This document shows positions 1 to 8,445 of a stretch of 64,000 nt of DNA, one piece after another. Position 1 is the first letter of the stretch. Every line of letters begins with the position of its first letter. The notes under the pieces are model-generated. The model saw nothing but the letters and a program-made list of their open reading frames with translations. It had not been told where the DNA came from and did no database searches. This DNA is from Paenibacillus sp. DMB5 (GTDB taxonomy: Bacteria > Bacillota > Bacilli > Paenibacillales > Paenibacillaceae), in assembly GCF_001517085.1 (NCBI RefSeq), contig NZ_LRAC01000135.1, positions 1 through 64,000 on the forward strand, written 5' to 3'. Both the position numbers and the translations under genes were made by a program.

Positions 1-395
1 CTCCCGCAGCCGGTGCTCTGCGGCCTGCTGCAGGCGCGGCCGCGGGCACAAGAGCAATGGTGCTCCATCTACGAGGAGCAGGAGCACCATTACGGCACGC
101 CTGCCGGCGCGGCGGAGTGCTGCTGTATGCAGCCATTGCCGGCTCCTGCGGCAGGCTGCCGCGGCTTGCGCCCGCAGCTGAACAGGTGCTGCGGGCCTCG
201 GGAGCAAGGCCGTGCTCATCGGCCTTGCCTATCAGAAGCTGCAGCTGCAGCCGGCGCTGCAGCAGGGCCCGTCCCCGCCGGCAGCATTCCCCGGCTGCTG
301 CTGGTGCGGGCGGCCCTCGGCGGAGACTGGCAGAGGACGCAGTCCGCGCCTTCCTCCGCCGGCCCGCTTTGAGCGGCGGAAGCATCCCGCCGCTC
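1..395. other. GC-rich fragment, possible frameshifted gene remnant
   Basis: This stretch is visibly richer in G and C than anything else in the window. No single frame is convincing. On the plus strand, protein-like text moves between frames: frame 1 gives QEQWCSIYEEQEHHYGTP, a second frame gives LLYAAIAGSCGRLPRLAP, and a third gives SKAVLIGLAYQKLQLQPAL. This could be the end of a gene broken by indels, possibly sequencing errors as seen elsewhere here, or a chance effect of GC-rich sequence. No family is recognised and I do not assign a function. Confidence 0.3.
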
Positions 396-553
396 AAAGT
401 TTTTGAATCCTTATGCCGCTTCTCAACAGCCATGCTTCATTATGCTCACCGATTCACAGCTTTGAATCGCGTGCTCGCCTCTCAGCGGCTGTGTGCATAA
501 CGTCACCCCCTGCGACTGTGCATCAGGGCGCACCGCTCGCAGTGAAATAAACA

Positions 554-744
554 AACTAAGTGGATTTTCGCCACCTAATTCTCTGTAAAACGCTAGTTTC
601 AGAAAACTAAGTGGAAAAACGCTACTTAATTTCGTCTAAAGTGCCTCCGGAGCGGTAAATAGCTCAAAATAGATGGCGTTTTTCCAACTAAATGTTGTAA
701 ATCTTGGATTTGGATCAAATTAGGTGTTGAAAATCCAACTAATT
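554..744. repeat. Dyad-symmetric four-unit repeat element (family 1, copy 1)
   Basis: Four 27-bp units lie at 554-580, 605-631 (direct) and 667-693, 718-744 (inverted). Read in one orientation they share a start like AACTAAGTGG or ATTAGTTGG and an end like CACTTAATT or CACCTAATT, and each unit is itself an imperfect palindrome. The spacers are 24, 35 and 24 bp, so the element is symmetric about position 649. The same units with identical spacing recur at 17808-17998. It is intergenic and no open reading frame explains it. Confidence 0.85.
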
Positions 745-823
745 TTCTTGAATTGATTTGCGTTTCAGCTTTCATGCATCTCCATGCAAAAAATTCCACT
801 ACCGTAGAAACCAGAGTGGAGTA

Positions 824-930
824 AGGTGTGCGGTGTGCGGTGTGCGCTCTACGTTCTTCGGTCTTCGGTGTCTACGGTCTACACCCTGCGGTCTACGGTC
901 TACGGTGTGCCGTCTGCGGTCTGCGCTATG
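824..930. repeat. Degenerate short tandem repeats
   Basis: This is a low-complexity run built from variants of CGGTGTGCGG and CGGTCTACGGTCTACGGTGT. The units are about 7-10 bp and imperfect. It lies between two other repeat blocks in a non-coding stretch. The frame open across it only reads the repeat and is not a credible gene. Confidence 0.6.
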
Positions 931-1035
931 GGTAATGGATTATTGGCCTGAGTAGAGCTGGATTGCATCTGCTCCCAACCCCCAACACAGCAATGCCCCG
1001 GCTCCGCAACGGACCATGGGCATTGCTTTTACCTG

Positions 1036-1220
1036 CCACTATTGAATTTACATTCAATCCCCATTTATTTACCAGCCACTATTGTATTTACATTCAATCC
1101 CCATTTATTTACCAGCCACTATTGTATTTACATTCGGTCCCCATTTATCTACGAGCTACAATTGTATTTCCATTCGGTCCCCATTTATCTACCAGCCACT
1201 ATTTATCTCCATTCAATCCC
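1036..1220. repeat. 40-bp tandem repeat, about 4.6 copies
   Basis: Units begin at 1036, 1076, 1116 and 1156, with a partial fifth copy at 1196. Each begins near CCACTATTGTATTTACATTC and ends near CCCCATTTATCTACCAG. Copies differ at a few positions, for example CAATCCCC against CGGTCCCC. The unit is not a multiple of three, so overlapping frames across it are artefacts. There are no spacers, which rules out CRISPR. It sits about 50 bp downstream of the convergently placed glycosyltransferase gene. Confidence 0.9.
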
Positions 1221-1273
1221 ATATAAATTGTACTTATTCAATCATCATCAAATCCCTATTAAACATGCCACCC

Positions 1274-2011
1274 TCACCCATGCCTCTCCTGCCACTCCAT
1301 CAGACGCGGATGCTCATCGAGGATAGAGCGGTACTGCTCCAGGCTGCCCCAACGGCCCTCGGGATCGTTATCCATATACCGTTCGTATTTACGCCGCAGT
1401 TCTTCCGGGGACAGCACCCAGCCGTAATGCTTCACCCGCAGCTCGGCAAGAAAGCCGGGCAGAGCCGCATAGGACAGCGGAAGCCGGGGCACATGGTGAT
1501 TCAGCCGAGGCGTAAAATAATGATAATCCGGCAGATAGCGGACCAGCGTACGGGTATGCTTCGTATGGATATTCCAGTGTTCGTCATCGCGGTAATGGGT
1601 GGTGGTGCCCCAGAAGTCGTACAGCCGGAAAGCTACCCAGTCATAGACATCCTGATCAATCAGCCGGCGCATCTCCCGCTTCGCCGCTTCTTCATAGAAT
1701 TCATCGGCATCCACCGAGAGCAGCCAGTCGGGCTCCGTCGATACCGCGAGCTCCCACAGCGTCTGCCGCAGCTCCCATTCCCGGCTGAACAGCGGGCTCT
1801 CCAGCGTCACCAGCTTCGTCACTTTGGCAAAAGAACGGCATAATCGCGCCGTACCATCCGTACTTCCGTCATCCACAATCACGATTTCATCGACGAAATC
1901 GCTCAGCTCCTCCAGCACCTGCTCCAGATAACGCCCGGCTTCATTCCGCACCTGCATCATCGCGGTCAGGCGGTTCCCGGAGGTTTTGCGCAGCGGTTCA
2001 GACATCCTCAT
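1274..2011 (-). CDS. Family 2 glycosyltransferase
   Basis: The 245-residue protein has a GT-A fold, family 2 glycosyltransferase pattern. An N-terminal nucleotide-sugar binding segment (about residues 15-55, VDEIVIVDDGSTDGT) is followed by the metal-binding DxD motif in LLSVDADEFYEE near residue 100. The C-terminal half is rich in His, Tyr and Arg. Such enzymes move a sugar from a nucleotide donor to a glycan, lipid or protein acceptor in the cytoplasm; the substrate cannot be read here. The ATG at 2011 overlaps the end of the upstream gene by 14 bp and has the ribosome site AGGGGGA nine bases before it, so the two are translationally coupled. It is the last gene of a three-gene glycosylation operon. 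Confidence 0.85.
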   Translation of the reverse strand: MRMSEPLRKTSGNRLTAMMQVRNEAGRYLEQVLEELSDFVDEIVIVDDGSTDGTARLCRSFAKVTKLVTLESPLFSREWELRQTLWELAVSTEPDWLLSVDADEFYEEAAKREMRRLIDQDVYDWVAFRLYDFWGTTTHYRDDEHWNIHTKHTRTLVRYLPDYHYFTPRLNHHVPRLPLSYAALPGFLAELRVKHYGWVLSPEELRRKYERYMDNDPEGRWGSLEQYRSILDEHPRLMEWQERHG

Positions 2012-3278
2012 CGGCTGTTCTCCCCCTTAATCGTCCGACAGCTTCCTCCAGATCGGCCATTTCGGCAAAAAGCGCCCGCGCTCCCTGATCCGCTCCCGCC
2101 GCCCGTAAAAAACTGCGGATTGCCGCATGCCTTTTACCGCACAGCAGATGCAGCGTTCCTTCCACTACGGGGGTCTGCAGAAGGACAGATGCTATTGCAC
2201 CGCCCCCCTGAAACAGCATTAAAGAAGCGGGCTCAGCGGTCATGCTGTCCAGCTCCTGCTGCAGCCGGAGTGCTTTTTCCCATTGGAAGGTATCCATATA
2301 ATTGAGCAGCAGCAGAGACTTGGCCTCAAGACTGTCCATCTCTGCCAGCAGCCGTATCGCCGCAGCCCTGTCCTCATTCACCCGGTAAAGCTCCGCCTGC
2401 ACCAGCTCACGCGCTCCGCTGCCGAGCCAACGCTGCAGCTGTGCTGACAACGCTTTTTCCTCAGCCGTAAATGCGGTTATTTCGTACTGGCGGACCGCCA
2501 GCTCCAGGTTGCCGCGCTTAGCCTCGATGGCCGAGAAGAAACGGTAATGGGAATGCAGACAATCCGTATAATCATGCAGCAGCATCAGCTCAAAGGATTT
2601 CGTCAAAAGCTCCGCCGCACGCGCGTCACCAAGCAGATATAAGTACGAGGCGGCCAGATAATGAACGGTTGGCTGCTGCGGCAGCTTCCCGCACATCGAC
2701 AGATAATAATCTGCCCGGTGCCGGAGCTGGATCTCCGCCCACGGCTCATCCGGGCAATCCGTATCCGGCGGCAGCCACAGCTCTTCGAGCGCTTTTTTCC
2801 ATACCGCCTCAAAATCCGCAAGAAAATACAGCCGCTCCCCCCTGCGGATCATCCCGTATGACAAAGGGTCATCCCCGCTCAGATAGACAACACCGCTCCG
2901 GGATAAAAGCTGCTCCAGATACAGACGCTCCGAGGCCGTTCCCACCAGATCCGCTTTGGCGGCAAGCAGGCCGCTATACTTATCCCACAGGTTCACATCC
3001 TCCCCTTCCGGGCAGCGCTCCAGCAGGGCGATTATAAAGGCAGGCCCAAAGGCCAGCACATCCTGCAGCCAGTACGGCGAGGAGACCAGGGCTGTATATT
3101 CTTTTGCCGGCAGCGTGCAGACTTCAGCCAGAGACAGGGCACGAATGCCGCTGTCTTCCTGCTGTTGACGGGTCATGGTTCCGGTAAAAACAATATCCTC
3201 CCGCTCCGGCAGCACCTCCAGCAGCCTTTTGTAGCCGTATTCCTCCCAGGGGACTCCGCTGAAAATAATGTAGTTCAC
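1998..3278 (-). CDS. GT-B-like/TPR-like protein of glycosylation operon
   Basis: A 426-residue protein without signal peptide or membrane segment. The first ~150 residues alternate strands and helices in a way that resembles the N-terminal half of GT-B glycosyltransferases (ALVSSPYWL, then AKADLVGTASERLYLEQL). Residues from about 195 on are Leu/Ala-rich helical pairs typical of TPR-like solenoids. The start overlaps the stop of the upstream glycosyltransferase by four bases (ATGA), and the end overlaps the next one, so it belongs to one coupled operon. A scaffold or transferase role in glycan assembly is inferred from context; I do not recognise the exact family. Confidence 0.6.
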   Translation of the reverse strand: MNYIIFSGVPWEEYGYKRLLEVLPEREDIVFTGTMTRQQQEDSGIRALSLAEVCTLPAKEYTALVSSPYWLQDVLAFGPAFIIALLERCPEGEDVNLWDKYSGLLAAKADLVGTASERLYLEQLLSRSGVVYLSGDDPLSYGMIRRGERLYFLADFEAVWKKALEELWLPPDTDCPDEPWAEIQLRHRADYYLSMCGKLPQQPTVHYLAASYLYLLGDARAAELLTKSFELMLLHDYTDCLHSHYRFFSAIEAKRGNLELAVRQYEITAFTAEEKALSAQLQRWLGSGARELVQAELYRVNEDRAAAIRLLAEMDSLEAKSLLLLNYMDTFQWEKALRLQQELDSMTAEPASLMLFQGGGAIASVLLQTPVVEGTLHLLCGKRHAAIRSFLRAAGADQGARALFAEMADLEEAVGRLRGRTADEDV

Positions 3279-4817
3279 GGCTGCGTCCCTCCTTTTCGCT
3301 CAGAAGGCCGGTCATTACCGCCGGGGACTCCGGCTCCCGAAACAGACGCCCCTGCTATGTAACCTACCGCCAGTTCCGGCCCCGGACAGAGCAGCAGGCT
3401 GCGGCGGGAGGACTCCCGTTTTACAATCCGGCCCGGCAGGATGTCTCCCCTATGCGCCGTACGCTCCAGCGGCAGAACCACCGCTGTGCCCCGCTCCGGA
3501 TTGCCCGGCAGCTCCGATTCTGCAAGCCCCGGCGCAGCGCTGACGATCAGAGCGGCAGGGCTGTGCAGCAGGGCCTTCACAATCCGGGCCACATATTCAC
3601 TGTCGTAGCTGACGGATGCGGACATGTAGACGGTCACTTCGCTTTGGTACATGGCCGAAATGTTCTCCAGTGCATGCAGCCACGGCTTCTCCCCCTGGAC
3701 CGTAATAACGGTATCCCGTTCATGGACGGGAAAATCCGGTGTGGTGTCGGTCCAGCTGTCCCGGACACTGATCCATCGGATATTTCCGTAGCTCTGCAAT
3801 CCCTGCAGTAAAAGCTGGCGCTGAATGGAAGCCTCGGCCGGCCATTTTTCTTCAAAATATACCACCGCCGTCACAAGCGGCAGCGCTGCGGGCGTTTTGC
3901 CCAGCGGAATGGCCGGCTGACGCTCCAATGCTGATAGATTCTCCGGTACGGGAAGCCCGGGTTCATACAGGCGTTCGTCCGGTATCCGCCATTTTGCGCA
4001 GTATTCCCGCCCCGCTTCAGCGCGCGCAGCCAGTGCTTCGCTATCCGGGTGTGCGGCTCTGGCTGCCAGCGGCTGCAGGACATGTACATATGACGCCGCA
4101 CTGAGTGCAAGCCTGATACCCAGCTGGCGGGCACGCAGGCACCAGTCGGCAATAATGAAGCGCCGCTCACGGAGCGAGAAATCCAGCCCTCCGGTCCGCT
4201 GCAGCGTTTCCCGGGTAACAACCAGGCAAGGGCCGCTCAGTACCTCGGCCTCCCGCCATTCCCCCCGGCGGCGGCTCAGCTGGTGATTGACGTAAGCGGA
4301 CAGTTCCAGATCATTGCCAAACCGCAGCACCTCCCTGCCTTCCTGCTCCTCCGCCGCGGACGCGGGGCTGTCACTCCGGTTGCCGAGCATCAATGGCCGG
4401 CCACAGCAGCTCATCCAGCCAGCCGGCTGTGACCAGCACACGATCCTCCAGCAGCACAACAAAGGAGGTCCGGGCATCTGCCAAGGCCTCATTAATCCGG
4501 TAATTTCCGCGCTCATAAGGAAGAAAAGACAGCCCTGGCTCTGCAGAGAACCGTTCCAGAAGCGGCTGCAGCGGAAAATCCTCCCTCATTGCCACACCTA
4601 TCAAGCGGACAGCAGGACCTGAATGCAGCAGCAGCCGGTTCAGACATTCTTCCGCCCACTCCTTGTGCGCAAGCTCCACCACAATCGTCACACCGTCCTT
4701 GGCCGGCAGCGGCAGCAGCCCCTCCCGCTCAAGGTAACTGTATCTTCCGGCCAGCCGCTCGGGGCTGACCGCATCAGCTTCAGCATCATAAGGCATCCCT
4801 GATTCACACTCCATCAC
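3275..4817 (-). CDS. Family 2 glycosyltransferase, frameshifted in this sequence
   Basis: Two overlapping frames together encode one ~513-residue protein. The first part (from 4817) contains a GT-A-like region with VVLLEDRVLVTAGWLDELLW, the segment before the acceptor domain. The second part begins with MLGNRSDSP and continues through GPCLVVTRETLQRTGGLD and DWCLRARQLG, typical of family 2 enzymes acting on surface glycans. The frame changes near 4380-4390; removing one base restores a continuous product of 514 codons. A C-terminal half may be a second transferase-like domain. It is the first gene of the operon, with a four-base overlap to the next. Either a sequencing error or a true inactivation is possible; the clean continuation favours the former. 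Confidence 0.7.
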
Positions 4818-5012
4818 ATAAAAACTTTGCTACCTATAGTGTATGAATCAGTTATGGGGATATCCCAGTTTTCTTCCAGTGGAGCAATATGCAGCCCTAC
4901 TATCTACATTGACGTTACGATAGTACTGTTTATGGACTGCCCGCTTTTTTAGAGGATATTTGCACTTGCGGCCGCTGTAATCTGCGCTATCATAATACGC
5001 TACTGTAACATT

Positions 5013-5197
5013 CTAACGGACAGAGATGACCTTATTTGGCTTCGGCACCCTGCCATCAAAAGCTAACGGACACCAGCGTCCTTATCTGCCCGTTTTCCCG
5101 CCCAAAAGCTCCTTCAGCCGACGAATAAGTGCATCTGAGTCCGTTAGACTAGGTAAACGGGCAATATCGAATAAATAAGGGCTGTACGGTCCGTTAG
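5013..5197. repeat. Dyad-symmetric four-unit repeat element (family 2)
   Basis: Four ~26-bp units start with CTAACGGAC and end with a GTCCTTATTTG-like arm: direct at 5013 and 5063, inverted with their CTAACGG ends at 5147 and 5197. The unit spacing is 50 bp on each side and the dyad axis is at 5105. Each unit is a small hairpin (GGAC against GTCC). The sequence is unrelated to the elements at 554 and 17808 but the geometry is nearly the same. It lies just past the 3' end of yunB. Confidence 0.85.
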
Positions 5198-5244
5198 CTC
5201 GGCGCTCACTAATAGGAGCGCCGGTGCCATCCGTCTCCAATTCT

Positions 5245-6603
5245 TTACTCCCCGGGACCTCCGCCAGCGTTGCCGCTGTTCTCCGCGTTTCCGCTGTTTC
5301 CGGCATTGTCCGCGCCCGAGGACGGGTCGGCGGCGTTGCCGCTGCCGGCTGGAGCATCTTTTCCGCTGTTTCCGTCACCTTCGTCTGCACCGGAGCCGTT
5401 GCCCGCTCCCGCACCAGTGCTGCTGTCCGCTGCACTGCTCTTGTCCCCGCTCTGGCTTGGGGCCGGTATGGCGATGCCAGGTGCGCTGCTGCCGTTCTCG
5501 CCGACAGGGTTGCCCTGGTTGTCGTAATAGTACATCGGCACATCTCCGACCACCATCAGGTAGGAAACCGGAATTTCTGTATCGACCACTTGCGGCTCCA
5601 TGTCGAACGGAACGACAACAGCCACCTCGGTGACAATATGGATATACACCTCGACAAGAATCATATTGATCCCGGCATTTTTCTGGCGGGTGTTGAGCTC
5701 TACCTTAACCGCTCCCTGCGGTTCAATCTTGATCGGGACATCAGGCCCGAAGGAGGCGATCAGCGGGCTTTCCAGCGCCTGGCCGAGCGGGATATGCTCC
5801 GTCCGGTTGTGCAGATCCTGCAGGGTAGTCTGGATGACCTCCGCAGCCTGCGAGGTGATCCGCATATGTTCCCTGTAATTGAGCATAAAGCCGGAGATTT
5901 TACCGTTTTTGTCAGTTTTCCAGTCAATAAGGGCCTCGGCATCTCCGCCGTCCGCAACCTGTGAGGTAATCGCTTTGTTAATGGATTCGGTAGCGATCTG
6001 CTTCACCCGAATCTGTGCCAGATGAATAATCGGCGGGCGCAGATGCTGCTCCACATACCGCAGTCCCTGCAGTATACCGATAACCAGCACCAGGCTTAAA
6101 ATGAGCCAAAAGCGGCCCCGTCTGCGCGGACGTGCCGGACTGCCTCCGTTACCGCCGCTATGGACAAACAGCTTCCCTCTGGCCCTGGTGCCACCGCTTC
6201 CCTGCGTTACGGACAATCCTCCCGCGCTCCGGACACTGCCTTGCGTCCACGATCCCGGCGTAGTCCCTCCCTCATACATGCCCCCCTGCTTACTGCGCGT
6301 TTTCTGCCCAGCCGGCCATCCAAGCCCCGGCTTGGACGGCCGGGCCTTGAACCCAGCGCTCCGCGCTGCCGGCCGCAGGCTGCCAACCCGTGACGGCTTG
6401 GCTTTAAAGGCCGGACTCCTCCAGGCAGGCCGCGGTAAGCCATCCCAGCTGATCTTCGGCAGCCGCAGCCGGCCCAAGCGCCGCGAGCCCGCCAGCGCCA
6501 CCCGCCGGCTCCCCCATTTTCGAATTCTGCCCATGCTCGTAAGTCCCCTCCCGGTATCACCGCGGCCAAGCCGCCCGTTCATTACTATAGGGTATTCAGG
6601 CAT
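5245..6603 (-). CDS. yunB: Sporulation protein YunB, with long low-complexity tails
   Basis: The core (about residues 165-370) matches YunB: a membrane segment (FWLILSLVLVIGILQGL), then YVEQHLRPPIIHLAQIRVKQ and an extracytoplasmic domain ending near VPMYYYDNQGN. YunB is a sporulation protein under mother-cell control in Bacillus subtilis, where it is about 254 residues. Here the 452-residue product has about 150 extra N-terminal residues rich in Arg, Gly and Pro and about 85 C-terminal residues of Gly/Asn/Ser/Ala repeats (GNSGNAENSGNAGG). The true start is uncertain; ATG at 6531 (MGRIRKW) is an alternative to the ATG at 6603. The tails are more GC-rich than the core. Confidence 0.8.
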   Translation of the reverse strand: MPEYPIVMNGRLGRGDTGRGLTSMGRIRKWGSRRVALAGSRRLGRLRLPKISWDGLPRPAWRSPAFKAKPSRVGSLRPAARSAGFKARPSKPGLGWPAGQKTRSKQGGMYEGGTTPGSWTQGSVRSAGGLSVTQGSGGTRARGKLFVHSGGNGGSPARPRRRGRFWLILSLVLVIGILQGLRYVEQHLRPPIIHLAQIRVKQIATESINKAITSQVADGGDAEALIDWKTDKNGKISGFMLNYREHMRITSQAAEVIQTTLQDLHNRTEHIPLGQALESPLIASFGPDVPIKIEPQGAVKVELNTRQKNAGINMILVEVYIHIVTEVAVVVPFDMEPQVVDTEIPVSYLMVVGDVPMYYYDNQGNPVGENGSSAPGIAIPAPSQSGDKSSAADSSTGAGAGNGSGADEGDGNSGKDAPAGSGNAADPSSGADNAGNSGNAENSGNAGGGPGE

Positions 6604-6608
6604 GGGAC

Positions 6609-6666
6609 AAAAAAGAAGAACGCCCTCACAGTGCTGTCACTGCGAAAAGCGTTCTTCCCTTTTTTA
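6609..6666. terminator. Bidirectional-looking intrinsic terminator
   Basis: The inverted repeat GAAGAACGC (6615-6623) and GCGTTCTTC (6649-6657) is flanked by A- and T-tracts on both sides. On the minus strand it ends transcription of the VTT membrane protein gene ahead of yunB. Confidence 0.75.
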
Positions 6667-6692
6667 TAATTCATCTCCACTAATCAATCTTC

Positions 6693-7304
6693 CTACTGCA
6701 TCCTGCTGCGCTTATCCTCCTGCAGATGCCCCCAGTGGCGGCGCACGAAGACTGCCAGCAGAATTGCGATGAACACCGCGTACCAGCCCAGAAATCCGCG
6801 CCACTCCTCACGCGGCACAATCAGCGATGAGCCGATCGTCCCGAACAGCCAGATATAGGACAGATTGCCAAGCACGGTACCCCAGATATAGGAGGATACC
6901 TTGATCGGGGAGACAGCTGCCATAAAATTAATAATATTGCTGGGCATAATGGGAACCGTACGCAGCAGCACCAGCGTCCAGATGCCGTACCGGTCCAGGT
7001 ACCGCTGCCACTTGTCGTAGCGCTTCAGCTTGGCTCTCCATTTGCGGTCAAACCAGCCATACAGATATCTGCGGAACAGGAAATAGATGAGGATTGAACC
7101 CAGATTGCAGGCCATCCAGCTGACCGCCATACCGCCGATGATATCAAACTCGGACACATGCAGCACAATTAAGACGGCCAGCGGAAAAAAACCGAACAAG
7201 CTTTGCAGCAGCGTAAGCGGGACTGTCGCCAGCAAAATATAGGGTCCGCTCAAACCCAGACTCTGCAGCAGCCAATCGATCCAGCCGTTAATTACCTCTG
7301 TCAT
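6693..7304 (-). CDS. TVP38/TMEM64 (VTT-domain) membrane protein
   Basis: A 203-residue integral membrane protein with about five hydrophobic segments. The central part (FDIIGGMAVSWMACNLGSIL and later RTVPIMPSNIINFMAAVSPI) is the pattern of the VTT/SNARE-associated domain, which has re-entrant loops and is related to DedA proteins. Family members are linked to lipid scrambling or membrane homeostasis, but the substrate of this one is unknown. The start has a good AAAGGAGA ribosome site eight bases upstream and a clear sigma-A-like promoter at 7347-7375. It is a single-gene unit closed by the terminator at 6609-6666. Confidence 0.85.
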   Translation of the reverse strand: MTEVINGWIDWLLQSLGLSGPYILLATVPLTLLQSLFGFFPLAVLIVLHVSEFDIIGGMAVSWMACNLGSILIYFLFRRYLYGWFDRKWRAKLKRYDKWQRYLDRYGIWTLVLLRTVPIMPSNIINFMAAVSPIKVSSYIWGTVLGNLSYIWLFGTIGSSLIVPREEWRGFLGWYAVFIAILLAVFVRRHWGHLQEDKRSRMQ

Positions 7305-7346
7305 GGAGCTGTCTCCTTTCCCGGCTCTTTGCAGTGTCAGCTCTGC

Positions 7347-7375
7347 TGAGTATTTATATATGGTTTATTTGTCAA
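7347..7375 (-). promoter_or_regulatory. Sigma-A-type promoter of the VTT gene
   Basis: On the minus strand TTGACA (7370-7375) is followed after 17 bp by TACTCA (7347-7352). The -35 box is perfect and the -10 is weak. It lies about 45 bp before the start codon. Confidence 0.55.
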
Positions 7376-7400
7376 GAAAAACACCCCTTACGGGGTGTTT
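7376..7400 (-). terminator. Terminator of the opuA operon
   Basis: The stem ACACCCC/GGGGTGT with a four-base loop (7381-7398) is followed on the minus strand by a T-rich tract. It lies about 140 bp after the opuAC stop and directly before the next promoter. Confidence 0.65.
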
Positions 7401-7540
7401 GTTACGGATTGTGGCTTACGTATGAATATATATGTAAAGAACACTTGCCGGCTGAAAAATGACAATTCTGTAGCCTTATGTTCTTTTCATCATAGCACAC
7501 ATTATTTGCCGCTGCAAAAATCACATTATTTTACAGTCCG

Positions 7541-8422
7541 TTATTCCTGTACTGCGCCGGCAACCCAGGCGTTGACCTGATCCTCATGCTCGCCGACCCA
7601 TTTTTTAGCTGCTTCCTCCGGAGACTGGCCGTTCGCAATATCAACCATCACCTGCTCCATGTCTTCAGGAGTCCAGCTGAACTGGTCCAGGAAGCTGTAC
7701 ACCTCAGGCATATCATCCTTCAGGCCCGTACGCACCATAGTATGAATCTGTTCCGCCCCGCCGTATACAGCCTGCGGGTCTTCCAGATATTTCAGGTCCA
7801 TATTGGCAAACATCCAGTGCGGAGTCCATCCGGTTACTACAATCGGCTCATTGCTCTGGTAGGCTTTTTCAAGCTCCTGCACCATTGCCGCCGATGAGCT
7901 CTCAAGCAGCGTGTAATCGCTCAGACCATACGCCTCAAGCGCTTTTTCAGTCGTCATCATAATGCCCGCTCCCGGCTCAATGCCGACGATCCGGTTCTGC
8001 AGCGTTCCCGCCAGCTCAGCATCCTTTAAATCCTCAATGGAGTTAATATCCATGTAGGTCGGAACTGCAAGGCCTGTTTTGGTACCTTCAAGGTTGGCAC
8101 CCAGGTCTTCTACTTTACTGCCGTATTGTTCCAGGTATGAGGCATGCGTGCTAGGCAGCCAGGCGGCAACCATCGCATCGGCGCTTCCGTCAGCAACACC
8201 TGCCCACATCGGGCCGGCATCCACCTGCAGCATTTCTGCGGACATGCCGAGCTTGGATTCCAGCACTTCTTTTACAACATATGTGCTTGCGATCTCTGAA
8301 TCCCAGGCGACATAAGCCAGCTTCACCGTCTTGCTTCCGCCTGCTCCGGACGAACATCCGGCTAAGACAGCCACCACCAGCAGAACAGTCAGCAGTATTC
8401 CTATGCTCTTCTTCTTCATCAA
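7541..8422 (-). CDS. opuAC: Glycine betaine ABC transporter, substrate-binding lipoprotein
   Basis: A 293-residue lipoprotein with a signal peptide and lipobox LAGC (cysteine near residue 23), followed by an OpuAC-type binding domain. Family-typical segments include LAYVAWDSEIASTYVVKEVL, GPMWAGVADGSADAMVAAWL and VTGWTPHWMF. It captures glycine betaine or a related compatible solute outside the membrane and hands it to the OpuAB/OpuAA importer for osmoprotection. It is the third gene of opuAA-opuAB-opuAC, 23 bp after opuAB, and its length equals that of B. subtilis OpuAC. Related proteins bind proline betaine or choline, so the exact ligand is inferred. Confidence 0.88.
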   Translation of the reverse strand: MMKKKSIGILLTVLLVVAVLAGCSSGAGGSKTVKLAYVAWDSEIASTYVVKEVLESKLGMSAEMLQVDAGPMWAGVADGSADAMVAAWLPSTHASYLEQYGSKVEDLGANLEGTKTGLAVPTYMDINSIEDLKDAELAGTLQNRIVGIEPGAGIMMTTEKALEAYGLSDYTLLESSSAAMVQELEKAYQSNEPIVVTGWTPHWMFANMDLKYLEDPQAVYGGAEQIHTMVRTGLKDDMPEVYSFLDQFSWTPEDMEQVMVDIANGQSPEEAAKKWVGEHEDQVNAWVAGAVQE

Positions 8423-8445
8423 TCACTCACGCTCCTATGGTTTGA

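Noticed and set aside
554..744. Insertion sequence or MITE with terminal inverted repeats
   Set aside because: The outer units are inverted, but the inner units repeat them with fixed spacing and no target-site duplication is seen, so a simple transposon relic does not explain it.
1036..1220. CRISPR array
   Set aside because: Repeats abut directly with no unique spacers and there are no cas genes.
1082..1843. Long open frame on the plus strand starting in the 40-bp repeat
   Set aside because: It begins inside tandem repeats and then runs antisense to a well-supported glycosyltransferase; the protein has no recognisable features.
5082..5543. 153-residue minus-strand frame across the yunB 3' end
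   Set aside because: Its first part is yunB read out of frame and its last part is a translation of the dyad repeat element.
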